Shown here: positions 6,700 to 14,034 of the stretch, one piece after another | Layout: every line of letters begins with the position of its first letter | Position numbering within the stretch: the first letter of the stretch is position 1 | Assembly: GCA_004213235.1 (NCBI GenBank) | Contig: SHAI01000036.1 | Coordinates: forward strand, 1 to 14,250 | Reading direction: 5' to 3' | From: Parvularculaceae bacterium | Lineage (GTDB): Bacteria > Pseudomonadota > Alphaproteobacteria > Caulobacterales > Parvularculaceae | DNA: 14,250 bases | The notes under the pieces: model-generated | What the model saw: only the letters and a program-made list of their open reading frames with translations | The model's database searches: none | What the model was told of the DNA's origin: nothing | Position numbers and translations under genes: made by a program

Positions 6700-7437
6700 A
6701 TGTTTGATCTTGATGGGAAATGTGCTCTCGTGACAGGTGCTACCGGGGGCATTGGCGGTGCAATCGCCAAAGCACTGCACGCCCGCGGTGCAACGCTTGC
6801 TTTGTCAGGGACGCGCAAAGAGCGATTGGAAATGCTTGCCGAGGAACTGGGTGATCGGGCCTATGTTTTGCCTTGCAACCTCTCTGATCTCGATGCGGTG
6901 GATGCATTACCAAAGCAGGCCATCGAGGCCATGGGCGGTCTTCAAATCGTTGTGGCTAATGCCGGTGTTACGCGTGATACACTTATGATGATGATGAAGC
7001 CGGACATGTGGGACGATGTTTTGAAGATCAATCTCACCGCTTATTTCCGGCTTGCCAAAGCATCCTTGCGTGGCATGACGAAACAGCGGTTTGGGCGCAT
7101 CATTGGCGTTACGTCGGTTGTTGGCGTTACCGGCAATCCCGGGCAGGCGAATTATGCTGCGTCGAAAGCGGGGATGATTGGCATGTCGAAATCTCTCGCT
7201 CAGGAGGTTGCGTCCCGGAATGTCACGGTAAATTGTATTGCGCCTGGTTTCATACAAACCGCGATGACCGATGACCTGACCGATGCGCAGAAAGAAGCTA
7301 TTTTATCACGTATTCCTGCTGGTAAAATGGGCTCATCTGAAGACATTGCTGCCGCGGCGGTATACCTGTCGAGTGACGAAGGTGGCTACATGACAGGGCA
7401 AACTCTGCATGTAAACGGCGGCATGGCGATGGTATAG
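6700..7437 (+). CDS. fabG: 3-oxoacyl-ACP reductase
   Basis: NADPH-dependent reduction of beta-ketoacyl-ACP to beta-hydroxyacyl-ACP. A classical short-chain dehydrogenase of 245 residues: cofactor motif TGATGGIG (12-19), NAG (87-89), and the catalytic tetrad Asn111, Ser139 and YAASK with Tyr152 and Lys156, then the PG motif in IAPGFIQTAMTD. The end HVNGGMAM is typical of FabG. An AAGGTGAG ribosome site precedes the ATG. It sits 25 nt after fabD and shares its promoter. SDR enzymes are numerous, but the position between fabD and acpP makes the FabG call secure. Confidence 0.97.
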   Translation: MFDLDGKCALVTGATGGIGGAIAKALHARGATLALSGTRKERLEMLAEELGDRAYVLPCNLSDLDAVDALPKQAIEAMGGLQIVVANAGVTRDTLMMMMKPDMWDDVLKINLTAYFRLAKASLRGMTKQRFGRIIGVTSVVGVTGNPGQANYAASKAGMIGMSKSLAQEVASRNVTVNCIAPGFIQTAMTDDLTDAQKEAILSRIPAGKMGSSEDIAAAAVYLSSDEGGYMTGQTLHVNGGMAMV

Positions 7438-7641
7438 TTTTTCCAAAGTGGTGCCCGGATGCGCGGTTAAAGCGTTGCAAGCTTCGCCAATATGCCGTAA
7501 GCGCCGCTTCGAACGTGCCCGTATGGGCTAAAATTTTTTGTGTTTGTCGCCTTTCTTGCCGATGGTTAAAGGTGGCATGACGCGCCCCGATTGTCAGGCG
7601 CAAGCCTTGCGCTGACGCTTTGTTTAAGAAGGAGCTAAAAG
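7438..7641 (+). other. fabG-acpP intergenic region with two weak hairpins
   Basis: This 204-base gap is larger than others in the cluster. GCCC-GTAT-GGGC (7517-7528) followed by a T6 run (7534-7539) could be a weak terminator for fabD-fabG. A second hairpin (arms in 7594-7602 and 7608-7615, one bulge) lies just before the acpP ribosome site. TTGTCG (7544-7549) with TTAAAG (7566-7571) is a poor candidate promoter. Separate transcription of acpP, a very abundant protein, would fit, but the signals are weak. Confidence 0.3.
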
Positions 7642-7878
7642 ATGTCGGAATTAGCAGAACGCGTGAAGAAAATCGTTGTTGAACACCTTGATGTGGATGC
7701 GGCCAAGGTCGATCCAAAGGCAAGCTTCATCGATGATCTTGGTGCGGACAGCCTTGACATTGTGGAACTTGTCATGGCGTTCGAAGAAGAATTCGACGTC
7801 GAAATCCCTGATGATGCGGCTGAAACGATTCAGTCGGTTGGCGATGCCATCAAATTCATCGAAGAGAAAAAGAGCTAA
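7642..7878 (+). CDS. acpP: Acyl carrier protein
   Basis: Small acidic protein that carries acyl chains on a phosphopantetheine arm during fatty acid and lipid A synthesis. The 78 residues have the normal length and acidic composition, with the attachment motif GADSLDIVELVMAFEEEF; Ser37 of DSL is the phosphopantetheine site. ATG 7642 follows a strong AAGGAG. It stands between fabG and fabF as in most proteobacteria. The larger gap upstream suggests its own control, in keeping with the high level at which ACP is made. Confidence 0.98.
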   Translation: MSELAERVKKIVVEHLDVDAAKVDPKASFIDDLGADSLDIVELVMAFEEEFDVEIPDDAAETIQSVGDAIKFIEEKKS

Positions 7879-7921
7879 GCTTTTTCCCTCATGATGACGG
7901 TTGGCGCAAATCATTGCTGCC

Positions 7922-7925
7922 GAGG
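7922..7925 (+). promoter_or_regulatory. Ribosome binding site that decides the fabF start
   Basis: GAGG ends 6 nt before GTG 7932. The frame is open from TTG 7914, but that codon has no comparable site and would add six residues before the family N-terminus KRVVITGLG. The GTG start is preferred. Confidence 0.6.
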
Positions 7926-7931
7926 CCGCAA

Positions 7932-9233
7932 GTGAAGCGTGTAGTCATCACAGGCCTTGGATTGGTTTCTCCGCTGGCGGGTTCACTGGAACCCGCCTGG
8001 CGGCGGCTTATTGCCGGAGAGTCCGCCGGCGGGATGATTGACCGCTTTGATGCCACTGGGTTTCCGTGTCGGGTCGCGGCGCAAGTGCCGCGTACCGACG
8101 GGTCCGGTGGCGGTCGTGCCATGGTCGAGGCTGGCCATGGCGAAGATGTTTTTAACCCGGATAATTGGGTCTCCGCCAAAGATCAGCGACGCATGGACGA
8201 TTTCATCGTCTATGGCATTGCTGCTGCGCAAATGGCTTATGAGCATGCTGGCCTTGAACTAAAGTCCGAGGCGGCACGCGAACGCGCCGGTGTACTCATC
8301 GGTGCCGGAATTGGCGGTTTACCCGGTATCGAAAAGAATGTGCTTGCCCTGCACAATGAAAGTTTGCGGCGCGTGTCGCCCTTTTTCGTAACAGGGTCCT
8401 TGATTAATCTTGTTTCCGGGCAGGTTTCGATCCGATTAGGATTGAAGGGTCCGAATCACGCCGTTGTCACGGCATGTTCTTCCGGTGCCCATGCCATTGG
8501 TGATGCCGCGCGTATGATCATGCTGGATGATGCAGATGTCATGATTGCGGGCGGTGCGGAGTCAACGATTTCGCCAATCGGCATAGCCGGATTTGCAGCC
8601 TGTAAAGCGCTGACGACCCATTTCAATGACGCGCCGACAAAGGCGTCCCGGCCATACGATCAAGACCGCGACGGGTTTTTAATGGGCGAAGGTGCCGGTA
8701 TGGTGATCCTGGAATCGCTTGAACATGCCCAGGCGCGCGGTGCCACAATTTACGCCGAGATTGTTGGCTATGGGCTTTCCGGCGATGCCCACCACGTTAC
8801 GGCACCGGTCGAAGATGGGGGCGGCGGCTACCGCGCCATGCGCATGGCCCTGAAAAGAGCTGGCTTTGCGCCGGGTGATATCGATTATATCAATGCCCAT
8901 GGCACGTCGACGCCAAAAGGTGATGAAATCGAGGTCCGGGCCGTTGAGCGGCTGTTTGGTGAGGCGGCGGATGGACTGGTCATGTCGTCGACAAAATCGT
9001 CAATCGGCCATCTGCTCGGCGCGGCAGGGGCGGTTGAGGCGGTGTTTGGCGTTTTGGCGATTCGTGATGGCGTTGCCCCGCCGACCATAAATTTAGAGAA
9101 TCCGTCCGTTAAAACGCCAATTAACCTAACGCCCCAAAAAGCTGTTAAGAAACAAATTGATAAAGTCATGTCGAACTCTTTTGGCTTTGGCGGCACAAAT
9201 GCCTGTCTAGTCCTTAGCCGATTTGACGGTTAA
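7932..9233 (+). CDS. fabF: 3-oxoacyl-ACP synthase II
   Basis: Condensing enzyme that elongates acyl-ACP with malonyl-ACP. From the GTG start the protein has 433 residues, slightly longer than E. coli FabF. Thiolase-fold motifs: VVTACSSGAHAIGDA with nucleophile Cys182, NAHGTSTPKGDEIE with His323, and STKSSIGHLLGAAGA with Lys355 and His360. This Cys-His-His set marks FabF/FabB and not FabH. The C-terminus SFGFGGTNA is also typical. About 20 residues with several Gly and Asp (near 53-75) sit where alphaproteobacterial FabF is usually longer. The gap to acpP is 53 nt. An acpP-fabF pair is the usual arrangement. Confidence 0.97.
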   Translation: MKRVVITGLGLVSPLAGSLEPAWRRLIAGESAGGMIDRFDATGFPCRVAAQVPRTDGSGGGRAMVEAGHGEDVFNPDNWVSAKDQRRMDDFIVYGIAAAQMAYEHAGLELKSEAARERAGVLIGAGIGGLPGIEKNVLALHNESLRRVSPFFVTGSLINLVSGQVSIRLGLKGPNHAVVTACSSGAHAIGDAARMIMLDDADVMIAGGAESTISPIGIAGFAACKALTTHFNDAPTKASRPYDQDRDGFLMGEGAGMVILESLEHAQARGATIYAEIVGYGLSGDAHHVTAPVEDGGGGYRAMRMALKRAGFAPGDIDYINAHGTSTPKGDEIEVRAVERLFGEAADGLVMSSTKSSIGHLLGAAGAVEAVFGVLAIRDGVAPPTINLENPSVKTPINLTPQKAVKKQIDKVMSNSFGFGGTNACLVLSRFDG

Positions 9234-9332
9234 CCTTTCCGTGTGAATAAACGGCATTGAGCCAGATCAAGGCCGTTAAGACCAAGGCGGTCCGGTCATA
9301 AATAGCCAGCTGAAAAGGGAGCAGGCGCGGCG

Positions 9333-10343
9333 ATGAGGTCGATTTTACTATTTGTTGTGTCCCTTGGGCTTTTGTCTGTGCTTGCGGTTGGCGCTGGCGG
9401 CTATCTGGCGTGGTCGGAGGTGAATCGCCCTGGGCCGCACGTTTCTGACACTGTTGTGCTGCTGGAGGAGGGGAGTTCCGTTGCGCGCATTGCGGCTGAC
9501 CTCGAAACAGCGGGCGTGTTGCGGCACACAAAGCTGTTCATCGTCGCAGCACGGGTCAAAGGCGTTTCGGCTCAGTTAAAAGCTGGCGAGTATCGGATCC
9601 CAACAGGCATTACCGCATGGGATCTGGTTGATTTGATCGTCGAGGGCAAAAGCCTGTTGCACTACATTACTATCGCCGAAGGCCTGACAACGGCGCAGGT
9701 GATTAAAATCGTAAACGCTCACGCGCAATTGATTGGTGAGTTGACGCTGACACCGGACGAGGGAAGCTTATTACCTGAAACCTATGCGTTCACGCGGGGG
9801 CAAACACGCGACCAGATTGTCAATATCATGATGAAAGCGCAGTCGGCATTCGTCGATGACATGTGGGACGATCGGGCGCTGGAACTCCCCTTTGCGTCCC
9901 GTGATGCGGCAATCATTCTGGCGTCCATCGTTGAAAAGGAAACAGGCGTCGCCAGCGAGCGCGCTCAAATCGCATCTGTTTTCGTGAACCGTCTTAAAAA
10001 AGGTATGCGCTTGGAGTCTGATCCCACGATAATTTATGGCCTGACGGCTGGCGAACCTTTAGGGCGCGGGTTGCGCGTTAGTGAATTGAAACGAGAAACC
10101 CCGTATAATACATACCGAATTCGCGGATTGCCGCCGACACCGATTGCAAACCCTGGTAAGGATGCGATTAGTGCAGTGCTAAACCCGGCGCAAACCGACG
10201 ATTTATTTTTCGTTGCTGACGGTACTGGCGGCCATGTGTTCGCCAGGACTTTGGCTGAACACAACCGAAATGTCGCTCAATGGCGTCGGATCGAGCGTGA
10301 ACGCAAGGCGGCGAAGGCGGCTAACGAACTAAACACAGAATGA
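9333..10343 (+). CDS. mltG: Endolytic murein transglycosylase MltG
   Basis: Inner-membrane lytic transglycosylase (YceG family) thought to cut nascent glycan strands and so end their growth. The 336 residues begin with a membrane segment (about 4-27), then a LysM-like region (about 38-105, EGSSVARIAADLETAGV) and the catalytic domain with AEGLT, GSLLPETYAF, ILASIVEKETG (194-204, containing the catalytic Glu), VFVNRLKKGMRLESDPTIIYG and YNTYRIRGLPPTPIANPG. These are the conserved MltG motifs in order. An AAGGGAG lies 11 nt before the ATG, slightly far. It follows fabF by 99 nt and precedes yicC by 34 nt, as in many Alphaproteobacteria. The Lys/Glu/Ala-rich C-terminus is probably disordered. Confidence 0.95.
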   Translation: MRSILLFVVSLGLLSVLAVGAGGYLAWSEVNRPGPHVSDTVVLLEEGSSVARIAADLETAGVLRHTKLFIVAARVKGVSAQLKAGEYRIPTGITAWDLVDLIVEGKSLLHYITIAEGLTTAQVIKIVNAHAQLIGELTLTPDEGSLLPETYAFTRGQTRDQIVNIMMKAQSAFVDDMWDDRALELPFASRDAAIILASIVEKETGVASERAQIASVFVNRLKKGMRLESDPTIIYGLTAGEPLGRGLRVSELKRETPYNTYRIRGLPPTPIANPGKDAISAVLNPAQTDDLFFVADGTGGHVFARTLAEHNRNVAQWRRIERERKAAKAANELNTE

Positions 10344-10377
10344 TAACACAAACCAAAAGAGAGAATCGGTAGATCCC

Positions 10378-11268
10378 GTGGTGGCACATCCAATTTCATC
10401 GATGACTGGTTTTGCGCGCATTGACGGTGAAGCCGTCGGAGCGCGCTATACTTGGGAAATAAAAAGCGTCAATGGTCGTGGTCTTGAGCAGCGCTTCAGG
10501 ACCCCGGCAGGCCTTGACCGTGTTGAGCCCGGTGCACGCAGTCAAATAGCTGACCGACTGGCGCGCGGAAATGTAAATTGCATATTGACCGTTGAGGTCG
10601 CCCCTGGCGTTTCGACCTTCCGCGTCAATGCCGCGGCGTTGACTGCCGCGATTGCCGCCGTGCAGGACGTCAAAAGCTGGATCGACTGCTCGCAACCAAG
10701 TGCCGAAGCGATTTTGGGCTTGAGGGGCGTTTTGGAACCCAATCCAGGCCCGGAAGATGAAGACGCTGCAGTTTTAGACACGGCGATTTTAAGCAGTCTA
10801 GGCGATGCGATCACCAAACTCATTGAGGTGCGTGTCGAAGAGGGTGCCAAACTTCTCGCAGCAATAACAGGCCTGCTTGATGAAGTTGAGGCCCTCACAG
10901 CCGCCGCCCGTGATCATGCCGAAGCAGATCCTCAGGCGATAAAGGAACGCCTCAACCGTCAACTGAACGAATTACTTTCTGGTGGCGAGATTCCGGATGA
11001 TCGTTTGGCGATTGAAGCGGCCGCATTGGCGGTAAAGGCGGACATTCGCGAGGAACTGGATCGATTAACCGCGCATATCGAGGCAGCGCGGGATCTTTTG
11101 AAGGCCGGTGGCCCCATTGGTCGGCGGTTGGACTTTCTCGCCCAGGAGTTTAACCGCGAGGCAAATACGCTCTGCGCGAAAGCGCACGGGCTGGAGCTTA
11201 AGCGTATCGGGCTTGACCTGAAAGCAGCAATCGACCGAATCCGTGAACAGGCGCAAAACGTCGAATAG
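10378..11268 (+). CDS. yicC: YicC/YloC family endoribonuclease
   Basis: The 296 residues match the YicC family: SMTGFAR near the start (8-14), YTWEIKSVNGRGLEQRFR (24-41), and the C-terminal DUF1732 block with GRRLDFLAQEFNREANTLCAKA (about 247-268). E. coli and Bacillus members are reported to be endoribonucleases; the substrate here is unknown. The start is GTG 10378, immediately followed by a second GTG at 10381; ATG 10402 would cut into the conserved SMTGFAR block and is rejected. The ribosome site is poor (a GAGAGA stretch about 14 nt upstream). The gap to gmk is 24 nt, and the yicC-gmk pair recurs widely in bacteria, which supports a shared operon. Confidence 0.93.
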   Translation: MVAHPISSMTGFARIDGEAVGARYTWEIKSVNGRGLEQRFRTPAGLDRVEPGARSQIADRLARGNVNCILTVEVAPGVSTFRVNAAALTAAIAAVQDVKSWIDCSQPSAEAILGLRGVLEPNPGPEDEDAAVLDTAILSSLGDAITKLIEVRVEEGAKLLAAITGLLDEVEALTAAARDHAEADPQAIKERLNRQLNELLSGGEIPDDRLAIEAAALAVKADIREELDRLTAHIEAARDLLKAGGPIGRRLDFLAQEFNREANTLCAKAHGLELKRIGLDLKAAIDRIREQAQNVE

Positions 11269-11292
11269 GCGCTGACAGGACTTTGGTGGGTT

Positions 11293-11937
11293 ATGATTGG
11301 TGGTGATGAGAATCTTCCGCGGCGCGGACTGATGTTTGTATTGTCCAGCCCGTCGGGCGCTGGCAAGACAACGCTCGCGGCGCGGCTACTTGCCGCCGAC
11401 AATCTTTTGACATTGTCTGTATCCGCCACAACGCGCGCCGCGCGACCGGGCGAAGTCCACGGGCGGGACTATTTTTTCGTTTCTGAAGAGGAATTCTTCG
11501 CCATGCGGGAGCGGCGCGAGTTCCTGGAATGGGCCTATGTTTTCGGCAATTATTACGGCACGCCGAAGGGGCCGGTAACGGAGATTTTGTCAAACGGATG
11601 TGATGTCCTTTTTGACATTGACTGGCAGGGGGCTCAGCAGCTTGACCAGATCGCTGGTGAGGATGTGGTGAAAGTGTTCATTCTGCCGCCCTCGCGCGAA
11701 GAGCTGGAGAGCCGACTGCGCCGACGTAATCAGGACCCGGAGGAGGTTGTTCGCGCGCGCATGGTCAAGGCGGATACGGAAATGTCCCACTGGGCAGAAT
11801 ATGACTATGTGATCATCAATCAAGAACTTGATCGTTCGGAAAGAATTCTGCACTCGATCTTGTTGGCAGAACGGCTGAAACGCCGTCGCCAGATTGGTCT
11901 GAGCGGTGTTGTCAACCAGATGATGCGGGGTGATTAA
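11293..11937 (+). CDS. gmk: Guanylate kinase
   Basis: Phosphorylates GMP to GDP with ATP. The 214 residues carry the P-loop SSPSGAGKTTL (18-28), the GMP-binding segment SATTRAARPGEVHGRDYFF, EWAYVFGNYYGTPK, the DVLFDIDWQGAQQ motif and the lid RLRRRNQDPEEVVRARM. Length is normal for bacteria. ATG 11293 gives a dozen residues before the core; a later in-frame ATG (residue 14, 11332) begins only at MFVLSSPSGAGK and is less likely. Last gene of the plus-strand cluster. Its TAA (11935-11937) overlaps the stop of the convergent flavoprotein gene, so there is no room for a separate terminator between them. Confidence 0.97.
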   Translation: MIGGDENLPRRGLMFVLSSPSGAGKTTLAARLLAADNLLTLSVSATTRAARPGEVHGRDYFFVSEEEFFAMRERREFLEWAYVFGNYYGTPKGPVTEILSNGCDVLFDIDWQGAQQLDQIAGEDVVKVFILPPSREELESRLRRRNQDPEEVVRARMVKADTEMSHWAEYDYVIINQELDRSERILHSILLAERLKRRRQIGLSGVVNQMMRGD

Positions 11938-13160
11938 GCGGCGGTTCGATTGGCAATGGCGCGCGCGGCTGCATATGCTGATGACCATGCCCATTGAAAA
12001 TTATAACCGCCAAGCCAGCCGGTCACATCGACAACCTCGCCAATGAAAAACAGGCCAGGGGCAGTTTTGACTTCCATTGTTTTGGAATTGAGCGCTTCGG
12101 TATCAACGCCGCCGAGGGTTACCTCCGCGGTGCGATACCCTTCCGATCCGACGGGTGTGACCCGCCAATGGTGCAACAGGTTTGATGCGTCCCGAAGACG
12201 TTTATCGGACCAATCTGCAAGGTTCCCTTTCCAGTTTTGACCGCTGCAGAAGTGTTCGGCGAGCCGCCCGGGCAGTTGCGCTGCAAGTGCGGTTTGAAAG
12301 GCTATTCGCCCGTTTTGCGCGCGCTGGGCGCGTAATGCAGTATAAAGATCGCTCGCAGGATGAAGATCAATGGAAAGGGATTGTCCCTCCCGCCAATAGC
12401 TGGAAATTTGCAGGATGGAGGGGCCGGAAAGGCCACGATGGGTGAACAGAAAACCATCGTGGAAGCTTGGCGTACGTTTTTTGGATATTGGAGGTGCGCT
12501 GACCTTTGCGTCAACGCTGACACCGGCAAGCGTGCGCGCCATGTCCTTTACATCACCTTCAAAAGTGAGCGGGACAAGCGCGGGGCGCGGGCTGATGACA
12601 TTCAGCCCAAATTGCGTCGCCAATTGATACCCAAAGCCCGTTGCACCGATTTTGGGAATGGATTTCCCGCCCGTAGCGATGACAAGATTGCGTGCGGTAA
12701 ATATTTTGCTGTGTGTGGAAACCTCGAAACCATCTGTGGTCCGATCGACACGATCTATCGCGGTGCCCGTAATCAGCCGAACGTGAGCCTCGTGGCAGCC
12801 ATCGACCAGCAAGTCGATAATGTCTTGCGCACGCCGGTCGCAGAATAATTGGCCCAAATGTTTTTCGTGCCAGGGGATTCCCGCAGCATCGATGCGTGCA
12901 AGGAAGTCCTGAGCGCTGAAGCCTTTGAGCGCTGAAATGCAAAATTTCGAATTGTTGGAGATGAAATTTTCCGGGGCCGTGCGAATATTGGTAAAATTAC
13001 ATCGTCCGCCGCCGGATATTCGGATTTTTTCGCCAATTTTCTCTGCATGGTCCAAGACCGCAACGCGCATGCCCTGCCTGGCGGCTTCGCCCGCGCAGAA
13101 CAGCCCCGCCGCGCCAGCGCCGAGAATGATGACATCGAACTGAGTGGATGCGTCTTTCAA
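11934..13160 (-). CDS. NAD(P)/FAD-dependent oxidoreductase, BaiN/YhiN (HI0933) family
   Basis: Predicted flavoprotein of 408 residues. It has an N-terminal FAD-binding Rossmann motif VIILGAGAAGL (10-20), the family signature SGGGRCNFTN (49-58), a second nucleotide motif VIATGGKSIPKIGATG (160-174), FTHRGLSGP in the middle domain, and the C-terminal signature GEVVDVTGWLGGYNFQWAWSS (374-394). The physiological substrate is unknown for nearly all members; the BaiN name comes from gut bacteria with bile-acid activity and should not be transferred here. The start is TTG 13160: there is no in-frame ATG or GTG between the upstream stop at 13205 and residue 31, and the protein begins at the family N-terminus (QFDVIILGAG). 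No clear ribosome site is seen. It is convergent with gmk and divergent from lemA, so it is probably a single-gene unit. Confidence 0.92.
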   Translation of the reverse strand: MKDASTQFDVIILGAGAAGLFCAGEAARQGMRVAVLDHAEKIGEKIRISGGGRCNFTNIRTAPENFISNNSKFCISALKGFSAQDFLARIDAAGIPWHEKHLGQLFCDRRAQDIIDLLVDGCHEAHVRLITGTAIDRVDRTTDGFEVSTHSKIFTARNLVIATGGKSIPKIGATGFGYQLATQFGLNVISPRPALVPLTFEGDVKDMARTLAGVSVDAKVSAPPISKKRTPSFHDGFLFTHRGLSGPSILQISSYWREGQSLSIDLHPASDLYTALRAQRAQNGRIAFQTALAAQLPGRLAEHFCSGQNWKGNLADWSDKRLRDASNLLHHWRVTPVGSEGYRTAEVTLGGVDTEALNSKTMEVKTAPGLFFIGEVVDVTGWLGGYNFQWAWSSAYAAARAIANRTAA

Positions 13161-13453
13161 ATGACCAATACCATGTTCAAGATCGCTACCCCCGCAAATG
13201 TCTCAGCGTGGCATAACAGAAAGAATGACAAACCGGCATGGCCTTTAAACCAAAGGTTCTAAAGCCAAAAGCCCTAATAATGCTCAAGATAGGGTCCTTG
13301 GCGCAGTATACCATTAGAAAGAGTGGGCGGAACTTGCATATTGCAATGGCGTTATTCCAGCAAATAAGGCTATAGCAGGACATATCCGGTGGGTCAGCAT
13401 GATGCTGGACGACGTCGGGCGAGCATTGGTCAAGCATGCAAAGGGACTAAGCC
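13161..13453. other. Divergent intergenic region before lemA
   Basis: This 293-base gap separates the flavoprotein gene (minus) from lemA (plus). It is more AT-rich than the genes around it. It contains the perfect inverted repeat TTGCA-TAT-TGCAA (13334-13346), a small CCTTT/AAAGG hairpin (13242-13256) and a TATAGC (13371-13376) that could be a -10 without a matching -35 at normal spacing. Short open frames cross it but none has a ribosome site and a recognisable product. No RNA gene is visible. Confidence 0.5.
13334..13346. repeat. Perfect short inverted repeat, possible operator
   Basis: TTGCA-TAT-TGCAA has 5-bp arms around a 3-base centre and lies in the divergent gap, about 107 bases before lemA. 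Palindromes of this size are typical of dimeric regulator sites but also arise by chance. Confidence 0.25.
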
Positions 13454-14017
13454 ATGTCGGGATTTTGGGTTTTCGTCGGGGCGGCAGCCTTGTTGGCCTT
13501 TATCATTGTCACGATTTACAACCGGATCGTTGCCCTCAGTCAGCGCGCGGATCAGGCCTATGCGGATATCGATGTCCAGTTGAGGCAGCGCCATGATCTC
13601 ATTCCTAATCTGGTTGAAACCGTCAAAGGGTACGCGAGCCATGAAAAAGAGACGCTGGAAGCGGTGATCGCGGCGCGTAATTCTGCCGCTGCGGCGAGTG
13701 GGCCGGCGGCGCAAGGCCAGGCAGAGGGTGTTCTTGGCGTCGCCTTGGGTAAATTATTCGCTTTGGCAGAGGCATATCCAGATTTAAAAGCCAACACCAA
13801 TTTTCTCGAATTACAGCGTGAACTTGCCGATGTTGAAAACAAGCTCGCTGCGGCCCGGCGGTTCTTCAATAATGCCGTGCAAGAGTTCAACACCGTCATA
13901 TTGCAAATTCCCGGTAATTTGGTCGCGCCTATGGGCGGCTTCAAACAGCGTGACTTTTTCGAAATCCCCGAAATCGCGCGGCCTGAACTGGAACAATCGC
14001 CAAATGTGGCGTTTTGA
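13454..14017 (+). CDS. LemA family protein
   Basis: Membrane-anchored helical protein of unknown function. The 187 residues start with one membrane segment (about 5-23), then YNRIVALSQRADQAYADIDV, QLRQRHDLIPNLVETVKGYA and HEKETLEAVIAARN (to about 76), the hallmark of LemA. A helical domain follows (NTNFLELQRELADVENKLAAARRF) and the end carries FNTVILQIPGNLVAP and FFEIPE, also conserved. AAGGGA lies 7 nt before ATG 13454. LemA genes are often followed by a TPM/DUF2207 or M48 peptidase gene; here the next gene is a racemase-family protein 17 nt downstream, which gives no functional hint. Confidence 0.93.
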   Translation: MSGFWVFVGAAALLAFIIVTIYNRIVALSQRADQAYADIDVQLRQRHDLIPNLVETVKGYASHEKETLEAVIAARNSAAAASGPAAQGQAEGVLGVALGKLFALAEAYPDLKANTNFLELQRELADVENKLAAARRFFNNAVQEFNTVILQIPGNLVAPMGGFKQRDFFEIPEIARPELEQSPNVAF

Positions 14018-14034
14018 AAGTTCCCTTCGGGTTG

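Noticed and set aside
9250..9277. AACGGC/GCCGTT inverted repeat after fabF as a terminator
   Set aside because: The loop is 16 nt and no T run follows. mltG continues on the same strand.
13242..13256. CCTTT/AAAGG hairpin as a terminator or small RNA
   Set aside because: A 5-bp AT-rich stem without a T run is too weak to support either.
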